Made by a program: the position numbers and the translations under genes. A stretch of DNA of 35,941 bases from an uncultured Granulosicoccaceae bacterium (lineage in GTDB: Bacteria; Pseudomonadota; Gammaproteobacteria; Granulosicoccales; Granulosicoccaceae), in contig CALGND010000099.1 in the NCBI GenBank assembly GCA_937958675.1, forward strand, positions 1 through 35,941, written 5' to 3'. Under the pieces are notes generated by a model that ran no database searches, had not been told where the DNA came from, and saw only the letters and a program-made list of their open reading frames with translations. The first letter of the stretch is position 1, and each line of letters starts with the position of its first letter. Below are positions 15,911-24,143 of this stretch, piece by piece.

Positions 15911-16130
15911 ACGGAACTAGCGCGCATTTTTTTGCAAGATACTGCAAGAGTTACAACTACCGCTCACTTTGCTTACTCCAATATAGTCAGGCTACACATA
16001 AAGCACTCGGCGCAATACAGCTTGTCGCTAATTTTCCGTTAGACGATCAAGCCATCAGAAAGAGTGGTTGCATTTGTATCTGGGAATGAAACAATGCATC
16101 ACCGACGGCCCCAGCCACGGTAGTTAAGTT

Positions 16131-16150
16131 GCCGGGAATACATCCCCGGC
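16131..16150 (-). terminator. Hairpin after the malonyl-CoA decarboxylase gene
   Basis: GCCGGG (16131-16136) and CCCGGC (16145-16150) form a 6-bp stem eight bases beyond the minus-strand stop. No U-run follows, so it may only protect the 3' end. The preceding 220 bp back to the DUF2628 gene hold nothing I can recognise. Confidence 0.35.
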
Positions 16151-16157
16151 ATCTTCC

Positions 16158-17519
16158 TTATCGGTCGGCTTTGGCCTCTCCCAAGCTAAGCAACACCTCA
16201 TCTGACGCGATGACCTGTCGATAGCGAGCGTAGGCTTCGTGGTTGGATTCAACTTTATCCAGGTTGTAGAGATAGCTCACCATCACGCCTGCTGATTGGT
16301 CGCGCCCGCGTTTGTATTTGTCGGCATCTGGCAATATTTGATCAAGGCTAGCACCATTACCCAAATGAAACCGTGCAACCGAATCACTAGGCTGCGTGTC
16401 ATCACGTTTGACGTTAACTAAATAATGCGCAGCTAACTTGCTTAGCTGCAACGCATCATCAGCATCAAGCACTTCGACCGACTCAGCCTCTGATCGCTTG
16501 TTAGCTAACAACGCAGCATGTTTCAGCTCTCTTTTTAGCTTGTTGTCTTTGGTATTTACCCAATGCATTAAACCTGGTACCGGAGATAAGGTGCGAAAGG
16601 TTTTTAAATTTGGTAATAGTGTGCTGAGCTCGTTCGCCACCTGTTTTATTAAGAAGTTACCAAACGATACCCCTGCTAATCCACGTTGGCAGTTAGATAT
16701 TGAATAGAACACGGCCGTGTCAGCCTCGTGAGCATTACTCAAATCACGGTCTTCGCTCAAAATTGAACGAATATTCTCCGGATTAGCTTGAGTCAAAGCC
16801 ACCTCTACAAAAATTAATGGCTCATCTAACATCGCTGGATGAAAAAACGCAAAGCATTTACGATCGCTAGGTAAAAGCCTACTGCGCAGCGCCTGCCAGC
16901 TGTTGATCGCATGCACTGCTTCATAGGCAATAATCTTCTCCAGAACATTGGCTGGCGTCTGCCAGTTGATTTCCTGCAGGATTAAGAACCCACGATTAAA
17001 CCAAGCAGCAAAAAGTCGCTGAAAATCGACATCGATACGGCTTAGCTCTGGATGATCCTGAATGTGATCCAGCAAGCTGGCACGCATTTGCACCAAGTCA
17101 CCGGTAGCACCTGGCACGTAGTTTAAGCGTCTTAGAAGCTCCATGCGCCTCGGCTCAACGCTATTGCGGAGTATCTTAAGGTTCGCAGCGTCCGGTGCGT
17201 CAGCATAACGCTGAGCCGCTCGTAGCGCATGATCAGCAGTGATATCAAAGCGTTCCTGCAGCAACTTAAAAAAGGCTAGTTGTCCATCCGCGTCATCGGA
17301 TGCGAATCGCTCCAAAATGGTGGAGGCGATACGCATGCCTGATACTTCACCACGTTCGGATAAAAGGGCATCGCAGAGCTCGGTAGTTGAACGAGTCTCT
17401 TCTTCATTTGAGGCCGTCACAGAACGTGCGAACAACGACGACAAAACATCCTGTAGCACACCAATTCTGCTCACGGCTATTTCACGCCCCTGATTCAATG
17501 TTGATAGTAACTGCGTCAT
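16158..17519 (-). CDS. Malonyl-CoA decarboxylase
   Basis: Converts malonyl-CoA to acetyl-CoA and CO2 in the cytoplasm. The 453 residues span the whole family: a helical N-terminal domain (1-150, ending near YVPGATGDLVQMR) and a GNAT-like catalytic domain. Landmarks are CFAFFHPAMLDEPLIFVEVA (about 222-241), FYSISNCQRGLAGVSFGN with the conserved serines 273/275, FRTLSPVPG and VARFHLGNGA with H385, the expected catalytic histidine. Start ATG 17519 is preferred to GTG 17528, which would have no spacing to its GA-rich upstream bases. No matB-like malonyl-CoA synthetase is nearby, so it is a stand-alone gene. It is divergent from the aminotransferase gene across an 18-bp palindrome. Confidence 0.9.
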   Translation of the reverse strand: MTQLLSTLNQGREIAVSRIGVLQDVLSSLFARSVTASNEEETRSTTELCDALLSERGEVSGMRIASTILERFASDDADGQLAFFKLLQERFDITADHALRAAQRYADAPDAANLKILRNSVEPRRMELLRRLNYVPGATGDLVQMRASLLDHIQDHPELSRIDVDFQRLFAAWFNRGFLILQEINWQTPANVLEKIIAYEAVHAINSWQALRSRLLPSDRKCFAFFHPAMLDEPLIFVEVALTQANPENIRSILSEDRDLSNAHEADTAVFYSISNCQRGLAGVSFGNFLIKQVANELSTLLPNLKTFRTLSPVPGLMHWVNTKDNKLKRELKHAALLANKRSEAESVEVLDADDALQLSKLAAHYLVNVKRDDTQPSDSVARFHLGNGASLDQILPDADKYKRGRDQSAGVMVSYLYNLDKVESNHEAYARYRQVIASDEVLLSLGEAKADR

Positions 17520-17536
17520 CTTCTGCACTTCTCAAT

Positions 17537-17554
17537 GCACAGGCTAGCCCGTGC
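17537..17554. promoter_or_regulatory. 18-bp imperfect palindrome in a divergent promoter region
   Basis: GCAC (17537-17540) and GTGC (17551-17554) flank a perfect GGCTAGCC core with one mismatched pair between. It lies between the divergent malonyl-CoA decarboxylase and aminotransferase genes, where one regulator could control both. Confidence 0.35.
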
Positions 17555-17612
17555 GTGTTAACTTAGCATTTCGCGTAACTCTTGCCCTACCAACTGGAGG
17601 CTAACCAAGCAC

Positions 17613-18794
17613 ATGTTTCAATCATTACCTGAAGCCAAAACTGATGCAATTCTTCAGCTGCTGGCCTTATTTCGCGAAGATACTCGCGAAAACAAAGTCG
17701 ATCTAGGCGTAGGCGTCTATAAAGACGCTGCTGGAGCAACTCCGGTTATGACGGCCATCAAGAAAGCCGAAAAGCAGCTTCTAGAAACTCAAGATACCAA
17801 ATCCTATGTTGGGCCCATTGGAAGCCGACCATTTTGTAGTGCCATGGTGTCACAGGTTTTTGGCTCAGACGCTGACACGGATCGCATTCGCTGCGCCCAA
17901 TCTGCCGGTGGTTCGGGTGCACTTCGCATATTATCAGATATGTTGCGCAAAATTCGACCAAATGCCAAAGTCTGGGTTTCCGACCCCACATGGCCTAATC
18001 ACGTGCCATTGCTCACGGCCGCAGGTTTTGAGCTAGAGCGCTACCAGTACTACGACAGAAGCACTAATAGCATCACATTTGATCAAATGATCAACACGCT
18101 GAGTGCTGCACCAGAAAACGATATCGTGCTGCTGCACGGCTGCTGCCATAATCCAACAGGTGCCGATCTGAACATGGATCAATGGAAGGCAGTTGCAGAT
18201 GTATGCGAGAAGCGCTCATTGTTTCCGTTTGTCGACTTTGCCTACCAGGGCTTTGGTGACGGCCTAGAAGAAGACGCACAAGCCATACGCTATCTGGCTA
18301 GCCGAATGCCCGAAATGGTAGTCGCCGCCAGTTGTTCTAAAAACTTAGGTTTATATCGAGAGCGTGCAGGTGCTGCGATGGTCTTAGCGGAAAACTCAGT
18401 CAATGCTGACCGAGCACTGGGCATGTTAGGCGGAGTCATTCGTTCGAACTACTCGATGCCGCCAGATCACGGTGCCAATATCAGCAACATCGTGCTCAGC
18501 GACCCGGCCCTTAACGCAGAATGGCAAGGCGAGCTAAATGCCATGCGAGATCGCATGATTGGTTTGCGAGTGGCGTTTGCTGCCGCCTTACGCAAACGTT
18601 CTAATTCAGCGGATTTCGATTTTATAACTGAGCAAAAAGGCATGTTCAGCAGGCTACCACTCAACACTGAGCAAATCGAAACGCTACGCAGTGAACACGG
18701 TATTTATATCGTGGGTGATGGTCGCATCAATATCGCCGGTTTGCCCGGCGACGCCTTGGATGAACTAGCCGAAACGATCGTGTCGGTACTTTAA
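17613..18794 (+). CDS. tyrB: Aromatic/aspartate aminotransferase (class I, PLP)
   Basis: 393 residues, the normal length for AspC/TyrB. It transfers the amino group between aromatic or acidic amino acids and 2-oxoglutarate or oxaloacetate. Landmarks are VDLGVGVYKDAAGATPVM, the HGCCHNPTGADL segment with N180, VDFAYQGFGDG with D208 and Y211 for cofactor binding, and SCSKNLGLYRERAG with the PLP lysine K243. The C-terminal GRINIAGL supplies the substrate-carboxylate arginine. Aromatic versus aspartate preference cannot be settled by eye; the symbol is provisional. GGAGG (17596-17600) lies 12 bases before the ATG, slightly far. The gene is followed head-on by the Lin0512 pair, with only one base between stops. 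Confidence 0.88.
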   Translation: MFQSLPEAKTDAILQLLALFREDTRENKVDLGVGVYKDAAGATPVMTAIKKAEKQLLETQDTKSYVGPIGSRPFCSAMVSQVFGSDADTDRIRCAQSAGGSGALRILSDMLRKIRPNAKVWVSDPTWPNHVPLLTAAGFELERYQYYDRSTNSITFDQMINTLSAAPENDIVLLHGCCHNPTGADLNMDQWKAVADVCEKRSLFPFVDFAYQGFGDGLEEDAQAIRYLASRMPEMVVAASCSKNLGLYRERAGAAMVLAENSVNADRALGMLGGVIRSNYSMPPDHGANISNIVLSDPALNAEWQGELNAMRDRMIGLRVAFAAALRKRSNSADFDFITEQKGMFSRLPLNTEQIETLRSEHGIYIVGDGRINIAGLPGDALDELAETIVSVL

Positions 18795-18795
18795 A

Positions 18796-19164
18796 TCACG
18801 CTTCATCAAGCACGAATTGTCCGTCAGGTAAATCATACCTGGCGGCAATTGCAGCGCTGGCGATAACCGTTACGGTTTTATTGTCGTCGTCTTCTACGTT
18901 TAATCCACCCACTTCAGCATTAACAATAACGCTGCCGTAGGGTATCTGCTTCGCCACCTCATCTTTGTTTATCTGATCAGGTTTTTGAACACCTATCGTG
19001 ATTTCCACCTGCATCGCATCACGATCAAGGCCGAGCGTACGAAACAAGGTCAGAGAGCTGTGATGCAAAGCATCTTGCACTGCCCTTATAGCCGCCTTGG
19101 TGTAATCCTCACCGTACAGGTCATTGCCGGTACCCATCTCCAAGATTATGCGTTTTAACGGCAT
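18796..19164 (-). CDS. Lin0512 family protein, copy 2
   Basis: 122 residues matching the Lin0512 pattern: KRIILEMGTGNDLYGEDYTK, AAIRAVQDALHHSSL, then VEITIGVQKPDQINKDEVAK and a C-terminal strand set (VTVIASAAIAARY). The family is a small alpha/beta protein of unknown biochemical role. Its ATG overlaps the stop of the preceding paralogue as TAATG, so both are translated together. The two copies share the EMGxGxDLxGxDYTKAAIRA core and differ mainly in loops and termini, which suggests an old tandem duplication and probably a heteromeric pair. The cytoplasm is expected, as there is no signal peptide. Confidence 0.82.
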   Translation of the reverse strand: MPLKRIILEMGTGNDLYGEDYTKAAIRAVQDALHHSSLTLFRTLGLDRDAMQVEITIGVQKPDQINKDEVAKQIPYGSVIVNAEVGGLNVEDDDNKTVTVIASAAIAARYDLPDGQFVLDEA

Positions 19165-19538
19165 TAGGAATGTGCCTCAGTTGTGTCAATTTCAAGATAA
19201 ACAATTGCCGCAGCATTGGCGACCACAGTAAGCCCGGTTCCATCGTCTTTCGGGATATCCAACCCGCCTTTAACCACTTCAACCCTACCGGTGCCATACG
19301 GCAGCACGTCCGCAACGGCTTGTTTGTCTACCTCATTGGGTTGAGCTACACCAATTTGGATATCAACCTGCATTGCATTAATGGGGTATCCCAGCGCTTT
19401 CACTACGGTTAAGGAATTATGCCAAAGTGCATCTTTTAGTGCGCGTATTGCCGCCTTAGTGTAGTCCTGACCTTGCAGGTCAGTGCCCATGCCCATTTCT
19501 ATTGCTAAACGTTTGCGTGCCACGAATTGTGCGCCCAT
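19164..19538 (-). CDS. Lin0512 family protein, copy 1
   Basis: 124 residues, first gene of the tandem pair. It shows RKRLAIEMGMGTDLQGQDYT, KAAIRALKDALWHNSLT, MQVDIQIGVAQPNEVDKQAV and GLTVVANAAAIVYLE, aligning along its whole length with the downstream copy. The start ATG 19538 has no clear Shine-Dalgarno; the first seven residues are not shared with copy 2, so an internal start is possible. Function is unknown. The pair is convergent with the aminotransferase gene and 160 bp from a divergent exported-protein gene. Confidence 0.8.
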   Translation of the reverse strand: MGAQFVARKRLAIEMGMGTDLQGQDYTKAAIRALKDALWHNSLTVVKALGYPINAMQVDIQIGVAQPNEVDKQAVADVLPYGTGRVEVVKGGLDIPKDDGTGLTVVANAAAIVYLEIDTTEAHS

Positions 19539-19699
19539 GAATTGTGAGGCCGCAGGCTATCACAGATTTCCAAATTACACGCTTTGTGAGGCAGTACCCA
19601 ATTTAACCCCCTTTATCATTGCTGAAGCACCAAGTGACTTCAAGCTTCATCACACTCGCCGATGCAAACGCATGGATGTTTACAACTGCACGTAGGACT

Positions 19700-20374
19700 A
19701 TGCCAGCGTTATCAAAATTAGCTTGTACTATTTTGTACTGCTTGTGGGCGGTATCAAGCCCCGCGTCGGCGGCTATTTATGCGTGCAAAACTCCTACTGG
19801 CACAGTCTTCCAAGACAACCCTTGCAAACTCATCGTCGCTTCTGCAGACAAGAAAATAAAGAAAAAGCAATTCAACAATTTACCCTCAGATATAGATGCA
19901 AGCTGGCTGGAAAAACCCACCGGTGCGACTTATAAACCTTGGTGTGATAGGAACGGCTGTGAATGTGGCCCGTATGACCGCGTGTTCGATGCCGGCATGG
20001 TGCTCGCCGTGGCTGACGCGCTCTATTTAGATGGCTCCTGGCACCGCTTCGACAACTACTCTTTACAATTGGTGCAAGAGCGACACAATGGCTCGAAAAA
20101 AATAGAACTCAAAGCAGCGCAGGACGAAGCCGCCTGCAACATCCGCATGTCGCAAACCATTTTGCGTAAATACACAGGCAGGGCATTAAAAGAGCTTCGT
20201 CAGGCGAAGCGCGAAGCTGAGGATCGTGGCTACGATACTCCAGAGGTATGCGCGCTTGAAGATGTGGAGGCGTGCGAGATTTACAGTATGTACGAACTCT
20301 ACCAACGTATGATGCAAGACATAAAAGCCCTAAAATTGCCAAGACAAGCAGCCTATACCCCACGGCTCGAATAA
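19700..20374 (+). CDS. Exported cysteine-containing protein with a DUF4124-like N-terminus
   Basis: 224 residues from ATG 19700. A Sec-type signal (MPALSKLACTILYCLWAV, then SSPASAA) precedes IYACKTPTGTVFQDNPCK, which has the DUF4124 pattern (aromatic start, strand, turn, TxFxDxPC). The rest contains a Cys-rich WCDRNGCECGPYDRVFDAG segment, a Trp/Phe-rich middle and a charged helical C-terminus (RALKELRQAKREAEDRG). Cysteines are numerous and probably paired, consistent with the periplasm. An open frame extends to 19619, and ATG 19676 is an alternative start; neither has a ribosome site. Function is unknown. It is convergent with the protein kinase gene. Confidence 0.7.
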   Translation: MPALSKLACTILYCLWAVSSPASAAIYACKTPTGTVFQDNPCKLIVASADKKIKKKQFNNLPSDIDASWLEKPTGATYKPWCDRNGCECGPYDRVFDAGMVLAVADALYLDGSWHRFDNYSLQLVQERHNGSKKIELKAAQDEAACNIRMSQTILRKYTGRALKELRQAKREAEDRGYDTPEVCALEDVEACEIYSMYELYQRMMQDIKALKLPRQAAYTPRLE

Positions 20375-20400
20375 TTCGCTTCGCTTAGTTTAAAATTAAG

Positions 20401-22407
20401 CTACCAATTAATTATTGACCAACGTCCGTTTACCCGGTTAGATTTAATCGTCCTAGTGCGATAAGCATCAGAAGGTATTGTGTGATCACCGTTAGAACGC
20501 TCCATCGATCGGATGGTGAGCTGCCCGCTAATGGATTTATCGGCGTTGCGTACTTTGATACCCGATATTTCAATCTCGATTTTATCAAAACGTTTTATCA
20601 ATGATGTAAACAGCTGTAACTGATCGGACTGTTCGGTTAGACGTTCGACTGCAGAGATGTCCTTATTCTCAATCGCTCTTTTTAACGCATCAAACATACG
20701 CATGACAATATCAAAATCGTTGTCACTTACAGGCTTGTAGTATTCCTCTAATGCAGTTTGTAGGTCGGTTTCGAGCTTGGCCATGCGGGTATCATTTATA
20801 CCAATAGCTTTTGCGGTATCTAACTGGCGCTGAGCATCGTTCAAATCACCACGCGTCAGCGACACCCTGGCATCCGTCAAGGCCCTGTTGAGCTTGCGCT
20901 TGCGTTGCGTTTCCAGTCGTCGACGTTCAAGTTCTGCATCTTCCTGCGCTTGGCGTTCAGCTTCCTTAGCTCGCTCAGCCTCAGCTTGCTGTTCAGCTAA
21001 GATCGCCGCCTTCGCCGCTGCTGCATCCTCTTCAGCTTGTTTTAATGCGGCGGCTTTTGCACGTTTCTCTGCCGCTTGCTGCGCCGCTAACCTGACGGCT
21101 TCGGCCTCTGCCAATCGGGCCGCCTCTTCGTCGGCTAGCTTCTGCGCTGCAAGCTTTGCTTCTTCTTCTGCTTGCGCAGCCTTAGCACTATCGCCGCGAT
21201 ATAGGCTCGAAATAACCCCATCAACGATATCGGGCCTCTGCTGCGCCAGCCACATCCCAGAACCGCCCACGAACAATGCCAAACCTAGCCATACCAAGCC
21301 CTTACGCGAACCACTGCGACGTTGCTGTGTGTCAGGAAATGGGCGTTGCAATTCAGCGCGCATTGAAGGTGAACGATCCCTCGACAGCACCGTAGCATCT
21401 GACATCTCCTGCAGGGTCGCGTTATCAAGCTGAGTTATCTGTGCAGATCCAAAACCATCATTATCAAGCCAATCGCCGCTGGATTGCTGTGCATCTTTAA
21501 CGGTTTTGTCGCCTAACAAGGCTGGCATCCAATCCGCTAACGTTTGTGGCCGATCGGCAATTTTGAAGCGAAGCGCCCAATCGATAGCTGACAAAAATGC
21601 ATCAGAGTATCGACCCTTGCCTAGTTTGATTGCGGCAACTAATGGGTCTTGGCCATCATTAAGCATGGCAGCACCACGCCGAGTGCTATCGGCTGGATCG
21701 CTGCCACTTATCGCATAATAAAGCACGCCACCCAGTGCATAAATATCAGTCCACGGCCCTTGTTGCTCGTCGCCGTCTCCATTGTATTGCTCTAATGGCG
21801 CGTACCCGGCCGATACCAGCGCTGTCAGACTTTGTTGCTCTGTGTATCGGCTGGCATTACGCGCCGATCCAAAATCTAGCAACACCGGCGATCCGTTTTT
21901 TCTAACCAAGATATTGGCAGGCTTGATATCCCGATGCACAAAACCGTGACGGTGAACTTCAGCAAGCCCTTGCGCTATCGGCAATATCAACGCCTTTAGG
22001 TTATGCTCACTATTGGTGTCCGGCCGCTTGAGGTAGCTGCGAAGCTCTTCGCCTTCCTCAAACTCCATCACCATGTAGGCGGTATTGTTTTGCTGAAATA
22101 CCGACATGACCCGAACGATATTGGGGTGTTTGAACTTAACAAGATTTCTGGCTTCTTTGATGAAGCGTTCCATCCCCCAGCGAAACATCTTGCCGTGATC
22201 TTCCGTGATCGGATGCACTTGGCTATCTTCGCTACGGGTAGCCACATCGCTCGGGATGTACTCTTTAATAGCAACTAGATGATCCAGATTGGTATCGGTT
22301 GCCAGATAGATGACACCAAACCCGCCACGACCCAATATGCGCTCAATTCGATACCAATTGAGCATTTCCCCCGGTTGTAGCGTTTTATAGGGCGTGCTGG
22401 ATTCCAT
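20401..22407 (-). CDS. Membrane-anchored Ser/Thr protein kinase
   Basis: 668 residues from ATG 22407; an extension to 22476 is open but unlike any kinase N-terminus. The Hanks-type domain (about 18-310) has GRGGFG (26-31), the VAIKEY lysine K48, HRDIKPANIL (H158, D160, K162, N165), LDFGSARN (D178) and GYAPLEQY in place of a canonical APE. All catalytic residues are present. A single membrane helix follows at about residues 377-396 (VWLGLALFVGGSGMWLA), then a ~130-residue Ala/Glu-rich coiled coil, then a folded C-terminal domain (FDIVMRMFDALKRAIEN to the end). The kinase is therefore cytoplasmic and the coiled coil and sensor domain probably periplasmic. Targets are unknown; no phosphatase gene is adjacent. 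Confidence 0.9.
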   Translation of the reverse strand: MESSTPYKTLQPGEMLNWYRIERILGRGGFGVIYLATDTNLDHLVAIKEYIPSDVATRSEDSQVHPITEDHGKMFRWGMERFIKEARNLVKFKHPNIVRVMSVFQQNNTAYMVMEFEEGEELRSYLKRPDTNSEHNLKALILPIAQGLAEVHRHGFVHRDIKPANILVRKNGSPVLLDFGSARNASRYTEQQSLTALVSAGYAPLEQYNGDGDEQQGPWTDIYALGGVLYYAISGSDPADSTRRGAAMLNDGQDPLVAAIKLGKGRYSDAFLSAIDWALRFKIADRPQTLADWMPALLGDKTVKDAQQSSGDWLDNDGFGSAQITQLDNATLQEMSDATVLSRDRSPSMRAELQRPFPDTQQRRSGSRKGLVWLGLALFVGGSGMWLAQQRPDIVDGVISSLYRGDSAKAAQAEEEAKLAAQKLADEEAARLAEAEAVRLAAQQAAEKRAKAAALKQAEEDAAAAKAAILAEQQAEAERAKEAERQAQEDAELERRRLETQRKRKLNRALTDARVSLTRGDLNDAQRQLDTAKAIGINDTRMAKLETDLQTALEEYYKPVSDNDFDIVMRMFDALKRAIENKDISAVERLTEQSDQLQLFTSLIKRFDKIEIEISGIKVRNADKSISGQLTIRSMERSNGDHTIPSDAYRTRTIKSNRVNGRWSIINW

Positions 22408-22531
22408 ACCGGGGCGGCGATTTACGGGGCTAGAGATACGATATGTTATCAAAATCAGCCAAGAGCATTGTTGCAATAGCTATTTTTCGCCAATTCTGAC
22501 TCAGATTGAGCGTTTCTCGTGTCACATCTCT

Positions 22532-22561
22532 AAAAGACTGAACCCACTATTCAGTCTTTTT
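22532..22561 (+). terminator. Terminator-like hairpin between divergent genes
   Basis: AAAAGACTGAA (22532-22542) and TTCAGTCTTTT (22550-22560) form a perfect 11-bp stem with loop CCCACTA, followed by another T. It lies about 80 bases before the GAPDH start codon and 125 bases before the kinase start, with no upstream plus-strand gene to terminate. It could attenuate the GAPDH transcript or insulate two promoters. Confidence 0.6.
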
Positions 22562-22642
22562 GCTCCAGTGACGATAAAATAGAGAACCTGTTTGCGGCCT
22601 CAGCGCCTGACCAGGCACCCTTTCACACCCACAGGTAACACA

Positions 22643-24094
22643 GTGACTACAGAAAACCCCTATCTCAACAGTTATATCGAAGAGCAAGGCTATGCCGAGC
22701 ACATGATCCCAGCTGTTGGAGCACTCTATCGAGAGCGCGGTGTCATCATCACCGTATTTGGCCGCAAGCTAATGAACGCCTCAGCGATTGAGATCATCAA
22801 GGCCCATCGCTTGTCGCTTCAAGTGGTTGGCGAATCGATATCAGTGGCTGAAACGGCTCGAATACTTAATGCTATTACGCAGATCAAACCGGGTTCATCC
22901 AGAATCGATATCGGCAAATTGGCATTTGATGCTCGTAAAGCCGGCCAACTTAGCGGCAAGGAAGACAACGCTGTTAGCGAATATGTGTCTGAAGCCACCA
23001 AACATATACCTAATCAATCGACTGTGCTCGACGAGCCACGCGATATAGTCCTCTATGGTTTTGGTCGCATAGGTCGTATTCTGGCTCGCTTGCTGATTGA
23101 GCGAACAACGTCAAACAATCCTCTACGCCTGCGTGCAATTGTTGTTAGAGGTGGACGTGAAGGTGATTTACAAAAACGTGCCAGCTTACTTCGTCGCGAT
23201 TCTATCCATGGTCCATTCAACGGACACATAACCGTTGATGAAGAACAAAGTGCGATTATCGCTAACGGCAATTTTATTAAGATCATTTACGCCAATCAGC
23301 CTGAAGACATCGATTACACCGAGTACGACATAAACGATGCCCTGATTGTTGACAACACAGGTGTGTTTAAAGATGAAGAAGCCTTATCACGCCATTTAGT
23401 GCCTAAGGGTGCAAAAAAAGTGCTACTAACGGCACCTGCAAGTGGTGCAATCAAAAACATCGTATACGGCGTTAACCACGACGACCTATTAGACGCGGAC
23501 ACCATAGTCTGTGCAGCAAGCTGTACCACCAATGCGATCACGCCAGTTTTGAAAGTGATCAACGATAAGTTCGGCATTGTTAATGGTCACGTTGAAACAG
23601 TCCACTCATACACAAACGATCAAAACTTGATTGATAACTATCACAAAGCGGATCGTCGTGGACGCAGCGCACCTTTGAACATGGTACTCACCTCTACCGG
23701 TGCAGCCAAAGCAGTTGCCAAGGCACTACCAGAGCTTGCAGGCAAGCTTACTGGTAACGCGATCAGAGTCCCTACTCCTAACGTTTCAATGGCAGTATGT
23801 AACCTGAACTTGAAGAACTCAACTGATAGAGACGCTCTCAATGCTCACGTTCGGGAAATGGCATTCCATTCCTCGCTTTCTCAGCAGATCGCTTACGCTT
23901 ACTCTACTGAAGTGGTTTCAAGTGATTTTGTCGGCACGCCGGAGCCAGCAATATTTGATTCAGTGGCAACGTTAGTTGAAGACGACCGCTGCGTGCTATA
24001 CGTTTGGTACGACAACGAATTTGGTTACAGCACACAAGTACTACGCGTGATGCAACAAATGGTTGGGCTACACATTGCTAACGTGCCTGCTTAA
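22643..24094 (+). CDS. gap: Glyceraldehyde-3-phosphate dehydrogenase, long form with N-terminal extension
   Basis: 483 residues from GTG 22643, which has AGGT at suitable spacing; the open frame continues to 22592 without a ribosome site. Residues 1-130 are a helical extension (YIEEQGYAEHMIPAVGALYR, ISVAETARILNAI, IDIGKLAFDARKAG) absent from the glycolytic enzyme but known in a ~480-residue subgroup of proteobacteria. Residues 134-483 are a complete GAPDH: GFGRIGR (139-145), CAASCTTNAITPV with catalytic C294, TVHSYTNDQ with H321, then RRGRSAPLNMVLTSTGAAKA and YDNEFGYSTQV. Expected reaction: oxidation of glyceraldehyde 3-phosphate with NAD(P). The role of the extension is unknown. Confidence 0.88.
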   Translation: MTTENPYLNSYIEEQGYAEHMIPAVGALYRERGVIITVFGRKLMNASAIEIIKAHRLSLQVVGESISVAETARILNAITQIKPGSSRIDIGKLAFDARKAGQLSGKEDNAVSEYVSEATKHIPNQSTVLDEPRDIVLYGFGRIGRILARLLIERTTSNNPLRLRAIVVRGGREGDLQKRASLLRRDSIHGPFNGHITVDEEQSAIIANGNFIKIIYANQPEDIDYTEYDINDALIVDNTGVFKDEEALSRHLVPKGAKKVLLTAPASGAIKNIVYGVNHDDLLDADTIVCAASCTTNAITPVLKVINDKFGIVNGHVETVHSYTNDQNLIDNYHKADRRGRSAPLNMVLTSTGAAKAVAKALPELAGKLTGNAIRVPTPNVSMAVCNLNLKNSTDRDALNAHVREMAFHSSLSQQIAYAYSTEVVSSDFVGTPEPAIFDSVATLVEDDRCVLYVWYDNEFGYSTQVLRVMQQMVGLHIANVPA

Positions 24095-24117
24095 ACCCAC
24101 GTTGCTTCCTTAACATG

Positions 24118-24143
24118 CGGGATGGCGCTAGTGCGTCATCCCG
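24118..24143. terminator. Hairpin between the GAPDH and DUF4159 genes
   Basis: CGGGATG (24118-24124) pairs with CATCCCG (24137-24143), and the inner GCGC pairs with GCGT including one G-T, giving an 11-bp stem with loop TAGT. It overlaps the stop codon of the convergent DUF4159 gene. No T-run follows on either side. The GTCATCCC core also occurs in the hairpin at 5431. Confidence 0.5.

Noticed and set aside
15907-16089. 60-codon plus-strand frame after the DUF2628 gene
   Set aside because: It overlaps the preceding stop, lacks a ribosome site and encodes no recognisable feature.
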